A DNA stretch of 64,000 nt. Origin: Comamonadaceae bacterium G21597-S1 (GTDB lineage Bacteria > Pseudomonadota > Gammaproteobacteria > Burkholderiales > Burkholderiaceae_C). The translations under genes were made by a program, and so were the position numbers. Below are positions 49,135 through 60,734 of the stretch, one piece after another (the stretch's first letter is position 1; the number at the start of each line of letters is the position of its first letter). The notes beneath the pieces were generated by a model. The model was not told the DNA's origin and ran no database searches. It worked only from the letters and a program-made list of their open reading frames with translations. Location: positions 62,001 to 126,000 of the forward strand of contig JAPWHR010000013.1 of NCBI GenBank assembly GCA_027214345.1. Direction: 5' to 3'.

Positions 49135-50037
49135 TCAGCCGAATCCGTAACCCAGCACGACGCCACAGAACATTGCGAACCCCACCCAGTGGTTCAGCCG
49201 AAAGGCCTTGAAACACGGCTCGCGTTGCCGATCCCGGATCAGCCAGCCATGCCAGACGGCCTGCGCCGCGGCCGCCGCCACACCCAGCAGGAACCACAAC
49301 GAACCCACCAGCGGCCACACCAGCACCGTCCAGATCAGCAGGTGGATGGCATAAAACGCCACCACCGCCGCCACGTCGTAGCGCCCCAGCGTGATCGCCG
49401 AGGTCTTGATGCCGATGTGCAGGTCGTCGTCGCGGTCGACCATCGCATATTCGGTGTCGTAGGCCAGCACCCAGAACAGGTTGCCCAGCAGCAGCAACCA
49501 GGCCAGCGGCGGCACGGCAGCGTTCAAGGCCGCGAAATCGAGCACCTCGGAGCCACGCACGGCGGCAAACGCCATCGGAATGCCGAAACTGAAGGCCACG
49601 CCCAGCACGGCCTGCGGCATAGAGACCACGCGTTTGGAATACGGATACACGATCGTCACCAGCAACGCGGCGAAGGACAAGGCCACGGTCAGCCGGTTCG
49701 TCGTCAGCACCAGCGCGAAAGCCACCAGGGCCAGCGCCGCGCCGAGCCACAAGGCCTCGGCCGTGGAGACGGCGCCACGGGTCACCGGCCGCTGCGCCGT
49801 GCGCTTGACGTGTTTGTCGAATTCGCGATCGGCCACGTCGTTGATGCAGCAGCCGGCGCTGCGCATCAGGACGGTGCCCAGCGTGAACACCAGCACCAGG
49901 TGCCAGCCCGGAAAACCGCCGGCCGCGATCCACAAGGCGCTCAACGTCGGCCAGAGCAGCAGCAGCCAGCCGGCCGGCCGGTCCCAACGGATCAGTTGCA
50001 GATACAGGGCCAGGCGGGAGGGGGGTGTCGGATCCAT
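49135..50037 (-). CDS. ubiA: 4-hydroxybenzoate octaprenyltransferase
   Basis: 300 residues from ATG 50037, which has GGAGG six bases upstream; 50073 is a weaker choice. Integral membrane prenyltransferase of ubiquinone synthesis. Aspartate-rich motifs NDVADREFD and [12 protein letters not shown] bind the prenyl diphosphate through Mg. Eight or nine hydrophobic helices. Next to oxyR on the same strand. Confidence 0.95.
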   Translation of the reverse strand: MDPTPPSRLALYLQLIRWDRPAGWLLLLWPTLSALWIAAGGFPGWHLVLVFTLGTVLMRSAGCCINDVADREFDKHVKRTAQRPVTRGAVSTAEALWLGAALALVAFALVLTTNRLTVALSFAALLVTIVYPYSKRVVSMPQAVLGVAFSFGIPMAFAAVRGSEVLDFAALNAAVPPLAWLLLLGNLFWVLAYDTEYAMVDRDDDLHIGIKTSAITLGRYDVAAVVAFYAIHLLIWTVLVWPLVGSLWFLLGVAAAAAQAVWHGWLIRDRQREPCFKAFRLNHWVGFAMFCGVVLGYGFG

Positions 50038-50086
50038 CAACGGCCTCCAGCGACCCGTGTCGGGGGCAGACACGACAACGTCCGCA

Positions 50087-51058
50087 TCACGACAGCCGCT
50101 TCACGCCCGGCAGCTCGCAGGCATAGATCGCGTTGCGCAAAGCGGCGATCGCTTCGTAGCGCGTGAAACTGCGGCGCCACGCAAGCACGACCCGGCGCGT
50201 TGGCGGCGCGCCGCCATTGGCATCGGTGACCGGCAGGTACTGGATGAACGGGTCTTCCTCCTTGCGCCGCGCCGGCTTGCCCGATGACGGCAAGGCCTCG
50301 GCCGGCACGCCGAGCCGCGGCACCAGGGTCACGCCCATGCCGGCGGCCACCATGTGCTTGATGGTCTCCAGCGACGAACCTTCGAAGCTGCGCTGGATCC
50401 CTTCGGCGGTTCCGGAGAAGCGGGCAAATTCCGGACAGACCTCGAGCACGTGGTCGCGGAAACAATGGCCGGTCCCCAGCAGCAGCAGCGTCTCCTGCTT
50501 GAGCTGCTCGGCGCTGACCGACTTGCCCTTGGCCAGCGCGTGATTGCGCGGCAATGCCGCCACGAAGGGTTCGTCGTACAAGGGCGCGATCGCCAGCCCG
50601 GCATCGGGAAACGGCTCGGCCAGGATGGCGCAGTCCAGCTCGCCCATGCGCAGCATCTCCAGCAGCTTGACGGTGAAGTTCTCCTGCAGCATCAGTGGCA
50701 TCTGCGGCGTCAGTTCGATGACATGGCGCACCAGCTCGGGCAACAGATAGGGCGCGATCGTGTAGATGACGCCCAGGCGCAAGGGCCCGGCCAGCGGATC
50801 CTTGCCGCGCTTGGCGATCTCGCGGATGCCGGCAGCCTGCTCGAGCACGGTCTGTGCCTGGCGCACCACCTCCTCGCCCAGCGGCGTGACCGTCACCTCG
50901 TTGGCGCTGCGCTCGAACAGCTTGAGGTCCAGCTCTTCTTCCAGCTTCTTCACCGCCACCGACAAGGTCGGCTGCGACACGTGGCAGGCCTCGGCGGCCT
51001 TGCCGAAATGCCGCTCGCGGGCCACGGCGACGATGTATTTGAGTTCTGTCAGCGTCAT
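50087..51058 (-). CDS. oxyR: hydrogen peroxide sensor OxyR (LysR family)
   Basis: 323 residues. N-terminal winged helix ([20 protein letters not shown]) and an effector domain with [14 protein letters not shown]. The two redox cysteines fall exactly at 199 and 208, as in Escherichia coli, so peroxide sensing by disulfide formation is expected. It lies downstream of recG, a common Burkholderiales arrangement, and upstream of ubiA. Confidence 0.95.
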   Translation of the reverse strand: MTLTELKYIVAVARERHFGKAAEACHVSQPTLSVAVKKLEEELDLKLFERSANEVTVTPLGEEVVRQAQTVLEQAAGIREIAKRGKDPLAGPLRLGVIYTIAPYLLPELVRHVIELTPQMPLMLQENFTVKLLEMLRMGELDCAILAEPFPDAGLAIAPLYDEPFVAALPRNHALAKGKSVSAEQLKQETLLLLGTGHCFRDHVLEVCPEFARFSGTAEGIQRSFEGSSLETIKHMVAAGMGVTLVPRLGVPAEALPSSGKPARRKEEDPFIQYLPVTDANGGAPPTRRVVLAWRRSFTRYEAIAALRNAIYACELPGVKRLS

Positions 51059-51150
51059 GCGCGGATTGTCCTATGGCCGCGGGCCATCTCAGTTTTCCAC
51101 GGCGCAGCGCGCCACCCACGAGGCATGAAAGTTCAAGGGGCCGCCGCGCA

Positions 51151-51236
51151 CGGCCGCTCCGAAGCGGCCGGCCCGCCCCCCAGTGGGGGGTTCGGCCGGT
51201 TTACACGCAGTGAAACCGGACAGACGGGGGGCGTCT
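51151..51236. repeat. run of four hairpins between recG and oxyR
   Basis: Four consecutive dyads: CGGCCGCT/AGCGGCCG (51151-51170), CCCCCC/GGGGGG (51176-51190), CCGGTTT/AAACCGG with an inner CAC/GTG (51196-51219), and AGACG/CGTCT (51222-51236). They fill most of the 184-base gap. It resembles dispersed intergenic repeats of this order, and may also end recG transcription. Confidence 0.65.
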
Positions 51237-51242
51237 TTCACT

Positions 51243-53432
51243 TCATGCCTTGAGGAACTCGGCCTTGCCGCCCAGCCAGCGCGCCACATGCTGGCGCGCC
51301 AGCTCGGGATGGCGATCCAGCAGGCGCGGCGCGGCGTCCCGGGCCCACTCCAGCAACGCGGCATCGGTGGCCAGGTCGGCAAAACGCAGCAAGGCGGCGC
51401 CCGACTGGCGCGCGCCCAGGAATTCGCCGGGGCCGCGAATTTCGAGGTCGCGCCGGGCGATCTCGAAACCGTCGGCGGTCTCGGCCATGGCCTTGAGCCG
51501 CGCCCGCGCGGTCTCGCCCAGGCGCGGCGCGTCACCGGTCGAATACATCAGCACACAGGCCGACGCCGCCGCGCCGCGCCCGACCCGTCCGCGCAGCTGG
51601 TGCAGCTGCGACAGGCCGAAGCGCTCGGCATGTTCAACCACCATCAAAGAGGCATTGGGCACGTCGACGCCGACCTCGATCACCGTGGTGCTGACCAGCA
51701 CGCCCATCCGGCCGCTGATGAAGCGGTCCATCACCGCCTTTTTCTCGGCCACCGGCATGCGCGAATGCAGCAGCCCGATCTCGATCGGCTCACCGCCTGC
51801 GTCGGCCAAGGCCGCGCCGAGGGCGGCATGGGTTTCGGTGGCATTGGCCAGGTCCAGCGCCTCGCTCTCCTCGATCAGCGGGCAGACCCAGTACACCTGC
51901 CTTCCTTGCGCGAGCTGGTCACGGATGCGAGCAACCACTTCGTCGCGACGAGCCTCGTTGACCAGCTTGGTGACGATGGGCGTACGCCCCGGCGGCAGGC
52001 TGTCGATGGTGGACACATCCAGGTCGGCGTAATACCCCATGGCCAGCGTTCGCGGAATCGGCGTGGCGCTCATCATCAACAGATGCGGCTCCTGCGTGTC
52101 GCCGTTGCCATCGCCGTGGCCGTGGCCGTGGCCGTGGCCGTCCCTGGCCGCCCCCTGCGGACGCATCTTGCCGCGCAGGGCCAGCCGCTGGGCCACGCCG
52201 AACCGGTGCTGCTCATCGATGATGGCCAGCGCCAGCCGGTCGAACACCACCTTGTCCTGGATCACGGCATGGGTGCCGATCACCAGCGCCGCCTCGCCCG
52301 AGGCGATCAGCGCCAGCATGTCGCGGCGTTCCTTGGCCTTCTGGCTGCCGGTCAGCCAGGCGGTAGTGATGCCCAGTGGCTCCAGCCAGCCGATCAGTTT
52401 GCGGAAATGCTGCTCGGCCAGGATCTCGGTGGGCGCCATCAGCGCGCACTGATAGCCCCCGTCGATGCAGATCGCCGCGGCCAGCGCCGCCACCACGGTC
52501 TTGCCGGAGCCGACATCGCCCTGCAACAGCCGGTGCATCGGCACCGGCTGGCCCAGGTCGGCTGCGATCTCCCGGCACACCCGGGCTTGCGCGTCGGTCA
52601 AAACAAACGGCAAGGTTGCCAGCAGCCGGTCGTGCAGCCCACCCTCGGGCGCACGCAGCGCCGGCGCGCGCAACCGGTCGCGCGCACGGCGCGACTCGAG
52701 CTGCGACAACTGCTGCGCCAGCAGCTCCTCGGCCTTGAGGCGCTGCCAGGCCGGGTGGCTGTGGTCTTCGAGCGTGTCCAGCGACACGTCGGGCCGGGGA
52801 TGGTGCAAAAACTGCAAGGCCGCACGCAGTGTCCACATCGGCTGCCCGTCGTGCGTGCGCGGCAGCAGCTCGGGCGCCACGGTCTCGGTCAGGTCGACCC
52901 GCTCCAGCGCCCCGGCCACGGCCTTGCGCAGATAGGCCTGCGGCAGCCCGGCACTGGTGGGGTAGACCGGCGTCAACGCGTTCGGCAACGGTGCGCCCGC
53001 AGCCGAGACGCTCGGATGCACCATGGTCCAGCCCAGGAAGCCGCCGCGCACCTCGCCCCGCGCACGGATCGTATGGCCGACCGCCATCAGCTTGTGCATC
53101 GACGGATAGAAGTTGAAGAACCGCAGCGTGCAGGTCTCTTCGCCGTCGCGCACCACGACCAGCAACTGGCGGCGCGGCCGGAAACTGACATCGCTCGAGA
53201 CCACGGTGGCCTTGATCTGCACCGTGGTGCCGTCGCGCGCCCGGGCCAGCGGCGTGATCCGGGTCTCGTCCTCATACCGCAAGGGAAGGTGCAGGGCCAG
53301 GTCGATGTCGCGTCGCAGCCCCAGCTTTTCCATCGCCCGCACCATCGGCGACTTGGCCGGTGCCTTTGCCGACGCCTGGGCCGCCGGTTTCCCCGGCTTG
53401 GGGCTGGACTTGGCGGCGGGCGGCGCGGGCAT
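51243..53432 (-). CDS. recG: ATP-dependent DNA helicase RecG
   Basis: 729 residues. OB-fold wedge domain (residues about 60-150), Walker A GDVGSGKT (305-312), DEQH (406-409), [11 protein letters not shown], and the C-terminal RGRVGRG and [12 protein letters not shown] motifs. Remodels stalled forks and Holliday junctions. Start ATG 53432 is likely, giving an Ala/Lys/Pro-rich tail of 30 residues; [10 protein letters not shown] is an alternative. A His-Gly repeat of about 18 residues is inserted between DEQH and the SAT motif. Confidence 0.95.
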   Translation of the reverse strand: MPAPPAAKSSPKPGKPAAQASAKAPAKSPMVRAMEKLGLRRDIDLALHLPLRYEDETRITPLARARDGTTVQIKATVVSSDVSFRPRRQLLVVVRDGEETCTLRFFNFYPSMHKLMAVGHTIRARGEVRGGFLGWTMVHPSVSAAGAPLPNALTPVYPTSAGLPQAYLRKAVAGALERVDLTETVAPELLPRTHDGQPMWTLRAALQFLHHPRPDVSLDTLEDHSHPAWQRLKAEELLAQQLSQLESRRARDRLRAPALRAPEGGLHDRLLATLPFVLTDAQARVCREIAADLGQPVPMHRLLQGDVGSGKTVVAALAAAICIDGGYQCALMAPTEILAEQHFRKLIGWLEPLGITTAWLTGSQKAKERRDMLALIASGEAALVIGTHAVIQDKVVFDRLALAIIDEQHRFGVAQRLALRGKMRPQGAARDGHGHGHGHGDGNGDTQEPHLLMMSATPIPRTLAMGYYADLDVSTIDSLPPGRTPIVTKLVNEARRDEVVARIRDQLAQGRQVYWVCPLIEESEALDLANATETHAALGAALADAGGEPIEIGLLHSRMPVAEKKAVMDRFISGRMGVLVSTTVIEVGVDVPNASLMVVEHAERFGLSQLHQLRGRVGRGAAASACVLMYSTGDAPRLGETARARLKAMAETADGFEIARRDLEIRGPGEFLGARQSGAALLRFADLATDAALLEWARDAAPRLLDRHPELARQHVARWLGGKAEFLKA
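52113..52140. repeat. hexanucleotide microsatellite inside recG
   Basis: GCCGTG repeated 4.7 times, encoding alternating His-Gly in RecG. Each copy adds two residues, so changes in copy number keep the frame. Confidence 0.9.
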
Positions 53433-53499
53433 GGGACAATTCTGCCCTTTCTTCAGCACCCCACTTTCCTTGGCACGGGCCGGTCCAGCCCTCAAGCAC

Positions 53500-54591
53500 A
53501 TGCAGCCCTCTTCTCTCGACGGCGCGCCCCGCGCGTACACACTCTCCGATTTCGACTTTGTCCTGCCGCCCGAGCTGATCGCCCAGCATCCGGCGGCGCA
53601 ACGCAGCGCATCGCGGCTGCTCGACGGCACCGGCCCCGCGCCGGTCGACCGGACCTTCAGCGACCTGCCCACGCAACTCCGGAGCGGCGACCTGCTGGTG
53701 CTCAACGACACCCGGGTCATGAAGGCCCGCCTGTTCGGCGAGAAACCGACCGGCGGCAAGGTCGAACTGCTGATCGAGCGCGTGCTCGGCGGCAACCAGG
53801 TGGCGGCCCACATGCGCGTGAGCAAGAAACCCGAGGTCGGCACCACGCTGGCGCTGCTGGCGGCCGCCGGCAGCGGTGACACCGTTCGCGCCACGCTGCT
53901 CGGGCGTTGGCCCGACGCCGATGGCGGCATGTTCCGCTTCGTATTGTCGAACGACGCCGGCGACGACCCGTACGCGCTGATGGAGCGCCACGGCCATGTG
54001 CCGCTGCCACCCTATATCGAACACGCCGACTCGGCGCAGGACGCGGAGCGTTACCAGACCGTGTTCGCGCGCCATGCCGGCGCCGTCGCGGCACCTACTG
54101 CCGCGCTGCATTTTGACCAGGCCCTGCTGCAGTCACTGGCACAACGCGGTATACCGCACACGTTCGTCACGCTGCACGTGGGCGCCGGCACCTTCCAGCC
54201 GGTCAAGACCGAGAACCTGGCCGAGCACCACATGCATAGCGAGTGGTACCAGGTGCCGCAGGACACGCAAGAGGCCATCGCCGCATGCAAGGCCCGTGGC
54301 GGGCGCATCGTGGCCGTGGGCACGACGACGGTGCGCACGCTCGAGAGCTGGGCCGCCAGCGGGAAGGCCAGCGGCGACACCGAGATCTTCATCACGCCCG
54401 GTTTCCGCTTCCAGCTGATCGACCTGCTGATCACCAACTTCCACCTGCCCAAGTCGACACTGATGATGCTGGTCAGCGCCTTCGCCGGCTACGAACCCAT
54501 CCGCGCGCTGTACCGCCACGCGATCGACCGCCGCTACCGCTTCTTCAGTTACGGCGACGCCATGCTGCTGGCCCGCCGCAACCACACCTGA
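53500..54591 (+). CDS. queA: S-adenosylmethionine:tRNA ribosyltransferase-isomerase
   Basis: 363 residues. [20 protein letters not shown] start, [20 protein letters not shown], and [19 protein letters not shown] near the end are diagnostic. Makes epoxyqueuosine at tRNA wobble position 34. Divergent from recG across 67 bases, and followed after 12 bases by tgt, the enzyme of the preceding step. Confidence 0.96.
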   Translation: MQPSSLDGAPRAYTLSDFDFVLPPELIAQHPAAQRSASRLLDGTGPAPVDRTFSDLPTQLRSGDLLVLNDTRVMKARLFGEKPTGGKVELLIERVLGGNQVAAHMRVSKKPEVGTTLALLAAAGSGDTVRATLLGRWPDADGGMFRFVLSNDAGDDPYALMERHGHVPLPPYIEHADSAQDAERYQTVFARHAGAVAAPTAALHFDQALLQSLAQRGIPHTFVTLHVGAGTFQPVKTENLAEHHMHSEWYQVPQDTQEAIAACKARGGRIVAVGTTTVRTLESWAASGKASGDTEIFITPGFRFQLIDLLITNFHLPKSTLMMLVSAFAGYEPIRALYRHAIDRRYRFFSYGDAMLLARRNHT

Positions 54592-55809
<1,218 letters not shown>

Positions 55810-55839
55810 CCGCCAGCGATTGCATTTCGCCGCTGGCGG
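55810..55839 (+). terminator. hairpin directly after tgt
   Basis: CCGCCAGCG and CGCTGGCGG form a perfect 9-bp stem with a 12-base loop starting one base after the tgt stop. No T-run follows; a second short CCCCG/CGGGG dyad lies 15 bases on. Confidence 0.5.
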
Positions 55840-55882
55840 GTCTCACCCCGCCCCGGAGCCGGGGGCAGCCGGTCCGGATGCT

Positions 55883-57046
55883 TCAGGGACAGGGGGCCAG
55901 GGGCTCGGTATTCCAGGGTCGCCGCTCGCCGTGTTCGTCGGTCAGCGTGCCCAGGAATGCCAGCAGGTCATCCCGCGCGGCGGCGCCGAGCGTCGTGCCG
56001 CTGGCCGACGCGCCATGGTCCAGCGCATCGACCAGGTGATCATGGCGTCCGTCATGCATATAGGGAGCCGTCACGCCGACGTTGCGCAAGCTGGGCGTGC
56101 GAAACCGGTCCCGCATGTCGTCCCGCACCACCAGGCGCTCAACGGCCTGTGCGTTGGCGCGCGTCGCATCGTCATTGAAACGGCCCAGCAGGTTCATCGG
56201 ATGGGCGCGCACGCGGTCCGCACCACCCAAGCGGCCATCGTCGTCGCCGAACCGCGCGGCTGCGGGATCGAGCACGGCATGGAATAACCCGTCCGACAGG
56301 TTCGGGCCGCGATGGCAGGTCACGCAGCCGGCCGGACCGACGAACAACTGCAGGCCGCGCCGCGCCGGCGCCGGATAGGCCGCCATGGCGGAGGCATCGT
56401 TGCGCAGCAGCGCGTCGCGGTAGTGGTCGAATGCGGTACGTCCGGTGACCATGGTCTCCTGGAAGGCCGCCAGAGCCTTGCCGGTATTGACGATGGTCTC
56501 CTGGGCGTCGCGCACCGGCTCGGTGCCGAAGACCGCCGCATAACAGGCGGCCAGGTCGGGATCACGCTCGTAGATACGCGTGATGCTGGTCGGGTTGCCG
56601 TCGAACTCGCGCGGATCGAGCATCGGACGCACGCTGGCCAGCCACAGGCTGTCGCTGGCACCATCCCATCCATACCAGCGCTGCTGGCGCAGATTGGCCA
56701 AAGTCGGCGTGTTGCGTGGCAGGTCGGCCAGGCCATGGGCGCGCGCGCGCCGATCGGTGAAAGCCCGATCCGGCTGATGGCAGGTCACGCAGGCGATGTA
56801 ACCCACCGGCGACATGCGCGGATCGCGGAACAGGCGCCGACCCAGTTCGACCGCGCGCGGGTCGCCCGACACCCGGTTCGCCGGATCGGCCATCCGTGCC
56901 GGTGGCCAGGGCCCGAGTGACCGGACATGCAGCAACTGCGCCTGCGTGAACGTTGCCGAATCGTCTGCCTGCGCCAAGCCTTGGACCATGGTGACCATGA
57001 GTCCGAGCAGCACGGGAACGGATCGCTTGTACAAGCATGCCTCCAT
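55883..57046 (-). CDS. di-haem cytochrome c peroxidase / MauG-family protein
   Basis: 387 residues. Signal peptide to about residue 27 (VQGLAQA). Two haem sites CVTCH at 86-90 and 241-245, and TAPYMHDG near the end with the axial Met, as in bacterial peroxidases. Periplasmic. It either reduces H2O2 with cytochrome electrons or acts as a MauG-like oxidase. Ends 73 bases from tgt, convergent with it, and lies downstream of the AsmA-family gene. No clear ribosome site before ATG 57046, so the start is less sure. Confidence 0.88.
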   Translation of the reverse strand: MEACLYKRSVPVLLGLMVTMVQGLAQADDSATFTQAQLLHVRSLGPWPPARMADPANRVSGDPRAVELGRRLFRDPRMSPVGYIACVTCHQPDRAFTDRRARAHGLADLPRNTPTLANLRQQRWYGWDGASDSLWLASVRPMLDPREFDGNPTSITRIYERDPDLAACYAAVFGTEPVRDAQETIVNTGKALAAFQETMVTGRTAFDHYRDALLRNDASAMAAYPAPARRGLQLFVGPAGCVTCHRGPNLSDGLFHAVLDPAAARFGDDDGRLGGADRVRAHPMNLLGRFNDDATRANAQAVERLVVRDDMRDRFRTPSLRNVGVTAPYMHDGRHDHLVDALDHGASASGTTLGAAARDDLLAFLGTLTDEHGERRPWNTEPLAPCP

Positions 57047-57176
57047 CGCAGGACGGCACCGCGCGTCGTCATCGGGCCCGATGACGGCATCGCCTGGGGC
57101 GTGCCGCAACCGTGTCACTTTACGCCCACGACCCGTACCTGTCCATCCGCACGCGGGCGTCGCGTGTCGCGGCACT

Positions 57177-59648
57177 TCAGTTGAAAAGCCCCTTGAGCAG
57201 TTCCCTGGCCTTCTTCTTCGGATCGACAGGCTCCGATGTGCCTGCGTCTTCGGTCGTCGGCTCGGACTTCTCCTTCCCGAGCAGGGAGCCCAGCAAACCA
57301 CCCGCCTTGCCGCCACCGGCTTTCTCCAGCAACCTGCCGCCGATGTCGGACTTGGCGGCACTCATGGCTGCGGCGGCATAGTCGGGCTTGTATTGCGGCG
57401 CGTCCAGCGCACCATAGATCCTGACCGGCATCTCGATACCCGAGAGTTGCTCATAGGTCTTGCCTTGCTGGCCTTTGGCGGTGGCGACGAGCTTGGGCCG
57501 GATGGTGTAGTCCAACGTATTGGCGCCGATGTCCACCTGGCCGGCGCCTTTGGCGCGCAACAGGGGAGACGCCATCGTCAGGTCATTGCTGGTTGCCACG
57601 CCCTTGGCAACGGTGGCACTCAGCGAGAGTTCGCTGAAATCGGTCTTCTCGCTCTTGTCGGCGGCTTGGGCCCCGGTGTTCGCGCCCAACAGGGACTTGG
57701 CCTTGCGGATGCGCTCGGCGATGTTGATGCCCTTGATCGCACCGTCGCTCAACCGGATCCCGACCCGGCCATCCAGGCCTCGCTTCAGCGCCGACACCAC
57801 GGTGCCTTGGGTCGTGACATCCACCACCACGTTGCCTTTGCCTTCCAGGATGTCCTGGTCCGCCGCATCCTTCAATAGAGGGCCCACCTGCACCCCGCTG
57901 AGCATGCTCTTGAGGCGGTAGGCATTGCGATTGGCATCGACGCCGGCCGACGCCTGCATGCTGCCGCCATACAGGCTCGCCTTGACCGGGTCCAGTTGCA
58001 GCTTGCCACCGGCCGCGTCCAGCGCGACGTCGAGCTGGCTCAACCTGACGTTGCTGAGCTTCAGTGCGCCGATGCGCAGGCGGCCGGTCGCGCGCAGGCT
58101 CTTGAGTGCGCCCAGGTCGATGGTGGGCTCGGATCCGATCGCGGCCGGCGCCGACGCACCGGTCGATGCACCGGTCGTTGCCGTGCTGCGGTATCGGTCG
58201 ACATCGAGCGTGTCTATCGTGACGTCGAAATCGAAGCTCGGCGGCGCCAGTGTGGGCATGGCCAGTCGGGCCTCGATCGCACTGTCGTCGAACCGGGTTC
58301 GCAGGTCCGCGCGCACCATGCCCTTGCCCAGGTCGGCACGCACCCCGCCATGGATCGGCAGCGTCACGGTCCTGGCCGGAATGTCGGGATTGTCGACCTT
58401 CACCTTGCCGTCGATCTGCGTGAGTTCGAACACCTGGGTATCGAGGTTGCCGGCCAGCGCCATCGACACGTTGCCGACCGCCGTAGAGTCGGCGCTTGCC
58501 GCGTCGTAGTCCAGCGTGATGCTGGATATGGCGAACGACCGAGCGTTGCCCGAGACACCCGCGAGTGCGAAGCGCGCGTCCAGCTTCTGCCGTCCCGCCA
58601 GCTTCACCGCACCGGTGATGGTCTCGCCGGAAGCCGCTTCCGGGCTCAGGCTCAGGCGCGGCGCGTCGAGCGACAACACGAACGGATCGTCCTGGCGCGT
58701 GCCGGAGGCGGTCATCACCACACGGTCCGCCGCCACGCGACGGGTGGCGCCATCCAGCTCCAGGCTGCCCAGTTGCGCCTTGACATCGAAGCGGTTGCCC
58801 GCGCTGGCGCCCTTGGCGAGCAACACGACCGCGCGCGCAGCCACCCGCATGGCGTCCGGCTCCAGTTGCAGGTTCTCCGCTTCGAACGCGAGGTCCAGGT
58901 CGCTGAGCATGGTGGCGCCATGCTGCAGGTCTCCCTGCGCGCTGGCCGCGAGGCCGGCAAACGCAACGGTGCGGGCGTCGAGGTCCATCGTCATGCCTCC
59001 CGCAAACTTGACGCGCATCGCGGCCTTGGGCTGTACGCCATCGATGGTCGCCGACAGTTTCAGCGTGGTCGGTGTCTTGTCCGCGATACGCCCGGTCTGC
59101 AGATTCCATTGCGAGACCGCGAGCTGCGTGCCGCTGATCCGGTCCTGGTAACGCAACGAGGCATTGGCGATCTTCACCCTGTCGATATCCAGGCGAAAGG
59201 CCGGCGCGCTGGCCTGTGGCGCATCGGCCGCCGGCGCTTCGGGCGTAGTGACCGGTGTGACGAAATCGTCGAAATTGAACCTGCCGTCCTTGCCCCTGAC
59301 GATGCTGGCCGACAAGCCGTCGACCTGCACCCGGTCCACCACGACCTGTTTCGACAGCAAGGGCAGCAATTCGACCGACACGGTTGCTCCCGCGACGCTG
59401 GCGAAGACCGCGTCGCTGTTGAACTCGGACAAACTGAGCGCGCCGACCTGAATGCCCAGCTTGGGATAGAACGACAGATGCAACTTGCCGGGAATGGTCA
59501 ACGTGCGCTGCTGGTTATCCTTCACGTATCGGGTGATGTCGTCCTTGTAGGCATTGGGATCGAAGCCGAATGTGATGATGGCAATAATCAGGCCCAGCAA
59601 CGCGACGATGCCGCCGAGTCCGATGCCCAGCCATTTGACGAACTTCAT
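57177..59648 (-). CDS. AsmA-family outer-membrane-biogenesis protein
   Basis: 823 residues. A single N-terminal membrane anchor (WLGIGLGGIVALLGLIIAII) is followed by a long periplasmic beta-rich region, and near the C-terminus LRAKGAGQVDIGANTLDYTI with IRIYGALDAPQYKPD-like text, the AsmA C-terminal signature. Members of the family act as bridge-like lipid-transfer proteins between the membranes. A Lys/Glu-rich tail ends the protein. AGAGG lies six bases before ATG 59648. Confidence 0.9.
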   Translation of the reverse strand: MKFVKWLGIGLGGIVALLGLIIAIITFGFDPNAYKDDITRYVKDNQQRTLTIPGKLHLSFYPKLGIQVGALSLSEFNSDAVFASVAGATVSVELLPLLSKQVVVDRVQVDGLSASIVRGKDGRFNFDDFVTPVTTPEAPAADAPQASAPAFRLDIDRVKIANASLRYQDRISGTQLAVSQWNLQTGRIADKTPTTLKLSATIDGVQPKAAMRVKFAGGMTMDLDARTVAFAGLAASAQGDLQHGATMLSDLDLAFEAENLQLEPDAMRVAARAVVLLAKGASAGNRFDVKAQLGSLELDGATRRVAADRVVMTASGTRQDDPFVLSLDAPRLSLSPEAASGETITGAVKLAGRQKLDARFALAGVSGNARSFAISSITLDYDAASADSTAVGNVSMALAGNLDTQVFELTQIDGKVKVDNPDIPARTVTLPIHGGVRADLGKGMVRADLRTRFDDSAIEARLAMPTLAPPSFDFDVTIDTLDVDRYRSTATTGASTGASAPAAIGSEPTIDLGALKSLRATGRLRIGALKLSNVRLSQLDVALDAAGGKLQLDPVKASLYGGSMQASAGVDANRNAYRLKSMLSGVQVGPLLKDAADQDILEGKGNVVVDVTTQGTVVSALKRGLDGRVGIRLSDGAIKGINIAERIRKAKSLLGANTGAQAADKSEKTDFSELSLSATVAKGVATSNDLTMASPLLRAKGAGQVDIGANTLDYTIRPKLVATAKGQQGKTYEQLSGIEMPVRIYGALDAPQYKPDYAAAAMSAAKSDIGGRLLEKAGGGKAGGLLGSLLGKEKSEPTTEDAGTSEPVDPKKKARELLKGLFN

Positions 59649-59971
59649 GGTTGGCCTCTGTTGCAAACGAATGAACTCGGGCAAAGTGTAGTGACCCGCG
59701 GCTGGGCGCGCCGACACTCAACGATCGCGCGGCCAGATCCGACCGAAAGACCCGTCGAAACGTGCGTTCGTGTACCCACCAGCCGTTGCCGAAGGCCGAT
59801 CTGGCCGCGCCATGTCAGGTGCGTGCCATGGGCCTTGCACAGGCAGCGCAGGGAAATGACCGAGCGGCGGGTTTTTGACGGTCGCTCGCGGGATCAGCGC
59901 AATTGCGGGATTCGGGCGGAGCAAACCCTCATGTGACGGCGACATGGGCCCAGTGGCCCCGTCACGCGGGC
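59649..59971. other. 323-base gap between PEP-CTERM and AsmA genes
   Basis: No gene, RNA or repeat recognised. The part near 59650 should contain the asmA-like promoter; no consensus hexamers stand out. Confidence 0.5.
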
Positions 59972-60598
59972 TCAGCGTTTCGCGCGATAGCGCGAGCCCA
60001 GATAAAACAGGCCCAACCCGACCAGGGCCAGCGTGCCGGGCTCCGGCACCGACTGGATGGAGGCGGCCGTGAGCGCATCGATGGAGAGGAACATCTGGTT
60101 GCCGCTGCCATTCTGCAGGAACCGGAATTCGGAGCCGACCAGAAACCCGCCGGCCGGTGTGCCGATGGGCATGCCGAAGTCAGGGTCGCCGACGATCTCC
60201 GGGAACCCGAGCAGGAAACCCGAGGCGCCATTGAACATTCCGACGCAGGTGATGCCGGTAGGGCTGGAACAATCCTGGAAGTAGGTGTCGCCGCCCACGT
60301 CCGTCGTGAACGACCCCAGCGCGCCGAAGTCGTAGGTCGACGTGGCGGCAAACAGGCCCAGGCCGTCACCCACGGCCGTCAGGTCCACGTCGGTCGTGGT
60401 GGTGCCGGTGATGGAGACGGCGATGCCGCCGACATCGACAGGCCCGCCGCCCAGATCGAGGACGGAACCCGCCGACGTGATGCCATTGAACGAGTAGGTC
60501 AGAAGAGCCGCACTGGCGGGCACGGAGCTCAGCACAGACAAGACCAGTGCCAGCACGGCACCGACCCCGATCCTGAACGATGTATGTACGATGGACAT
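59972..60598 (-). CDS. PEP-CTERM sorting-domain protein
   Basis: 208 residues. Signal peptide (VLALVLSVLSSVPASA), a Gly/Thr/Ser-rich beta domain with two possible disulfide Cys (DCSSPTGITC), and a C-terminal VPEPGTLALVGLGLFYLG with an Arg/Lys end, the exosortase recognition tail. Probably an exported matrix or surface protein. AGGAG lies eight bases before ATG 60598. It is read from a sigma-54-type promoter. Confidence 0.92.
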   Translation of the reverse strand: MSIVHTSFRIGVGAVLALVLSVLSSVPASAALLTYSFNGITSAGSVLDLGGGPVDVGGIAVSITGTTTTDVDLTAVGDGLGLFAATSTYDFGALGSFTTDVGGDTYFQDCSSPTGITCVGMFNGASGFLLGFPEIVGDPDFGMPIGTPAGGFLVGSEFRFLQNGSGNQMFLSIDALTAASIQSVPEPGTLALVGLGLFYLGSRYRAKR

Positions 60599-60634
60599 TT
60601 GGCGATCTCCTGGCTGGCGTGACGAACAACGATA

Positions 60635-60652
60635 CAAGCAAGAATGACACCG
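60635..60652 (-). promoter_or_regulatory. sigma-54-type (-24/-12) promoter of the PEP-CTERM gene
   Basis: Minus strand CGGTGTCATTCTTGCTTG: GG, ten bases, GC, with the strong TTGCTT -12 element. Predicted start near 60627 leaves a 28-base leader with the ribosome site. The -24 part matches only at GG. Confidence 0.6.
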
Positions 60653-60711
60653 AAAATGTATTGCGCAACAAAATCAACGACTTACCGGATCGAGTCTGAT
60701 TGAGCCCGCGC

Positions 60712-60734
60712 AAGTGTCAAGTTGTTCGACACTT
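60712..60734. promoter_or_regulatory. dyad AAGTGTC-N9-GACACTT upstream of the sigma-54 promoter
   Basis: Perfect 7-base inverted repeat about 60 to 85 bases before the -24 element, the usual place for a bacterial enhancer-binding protein. It could equally be a hairpin. Confidence 0.45.

Noticed and set aside
51183-53879. Open frame of about 900 codons opposite recG
   Set aside because: It is the GC-rich antisense shadow of recG; the residue pattern is His/Arg/Gln/Gly-rich with no motif, and recG is certain.
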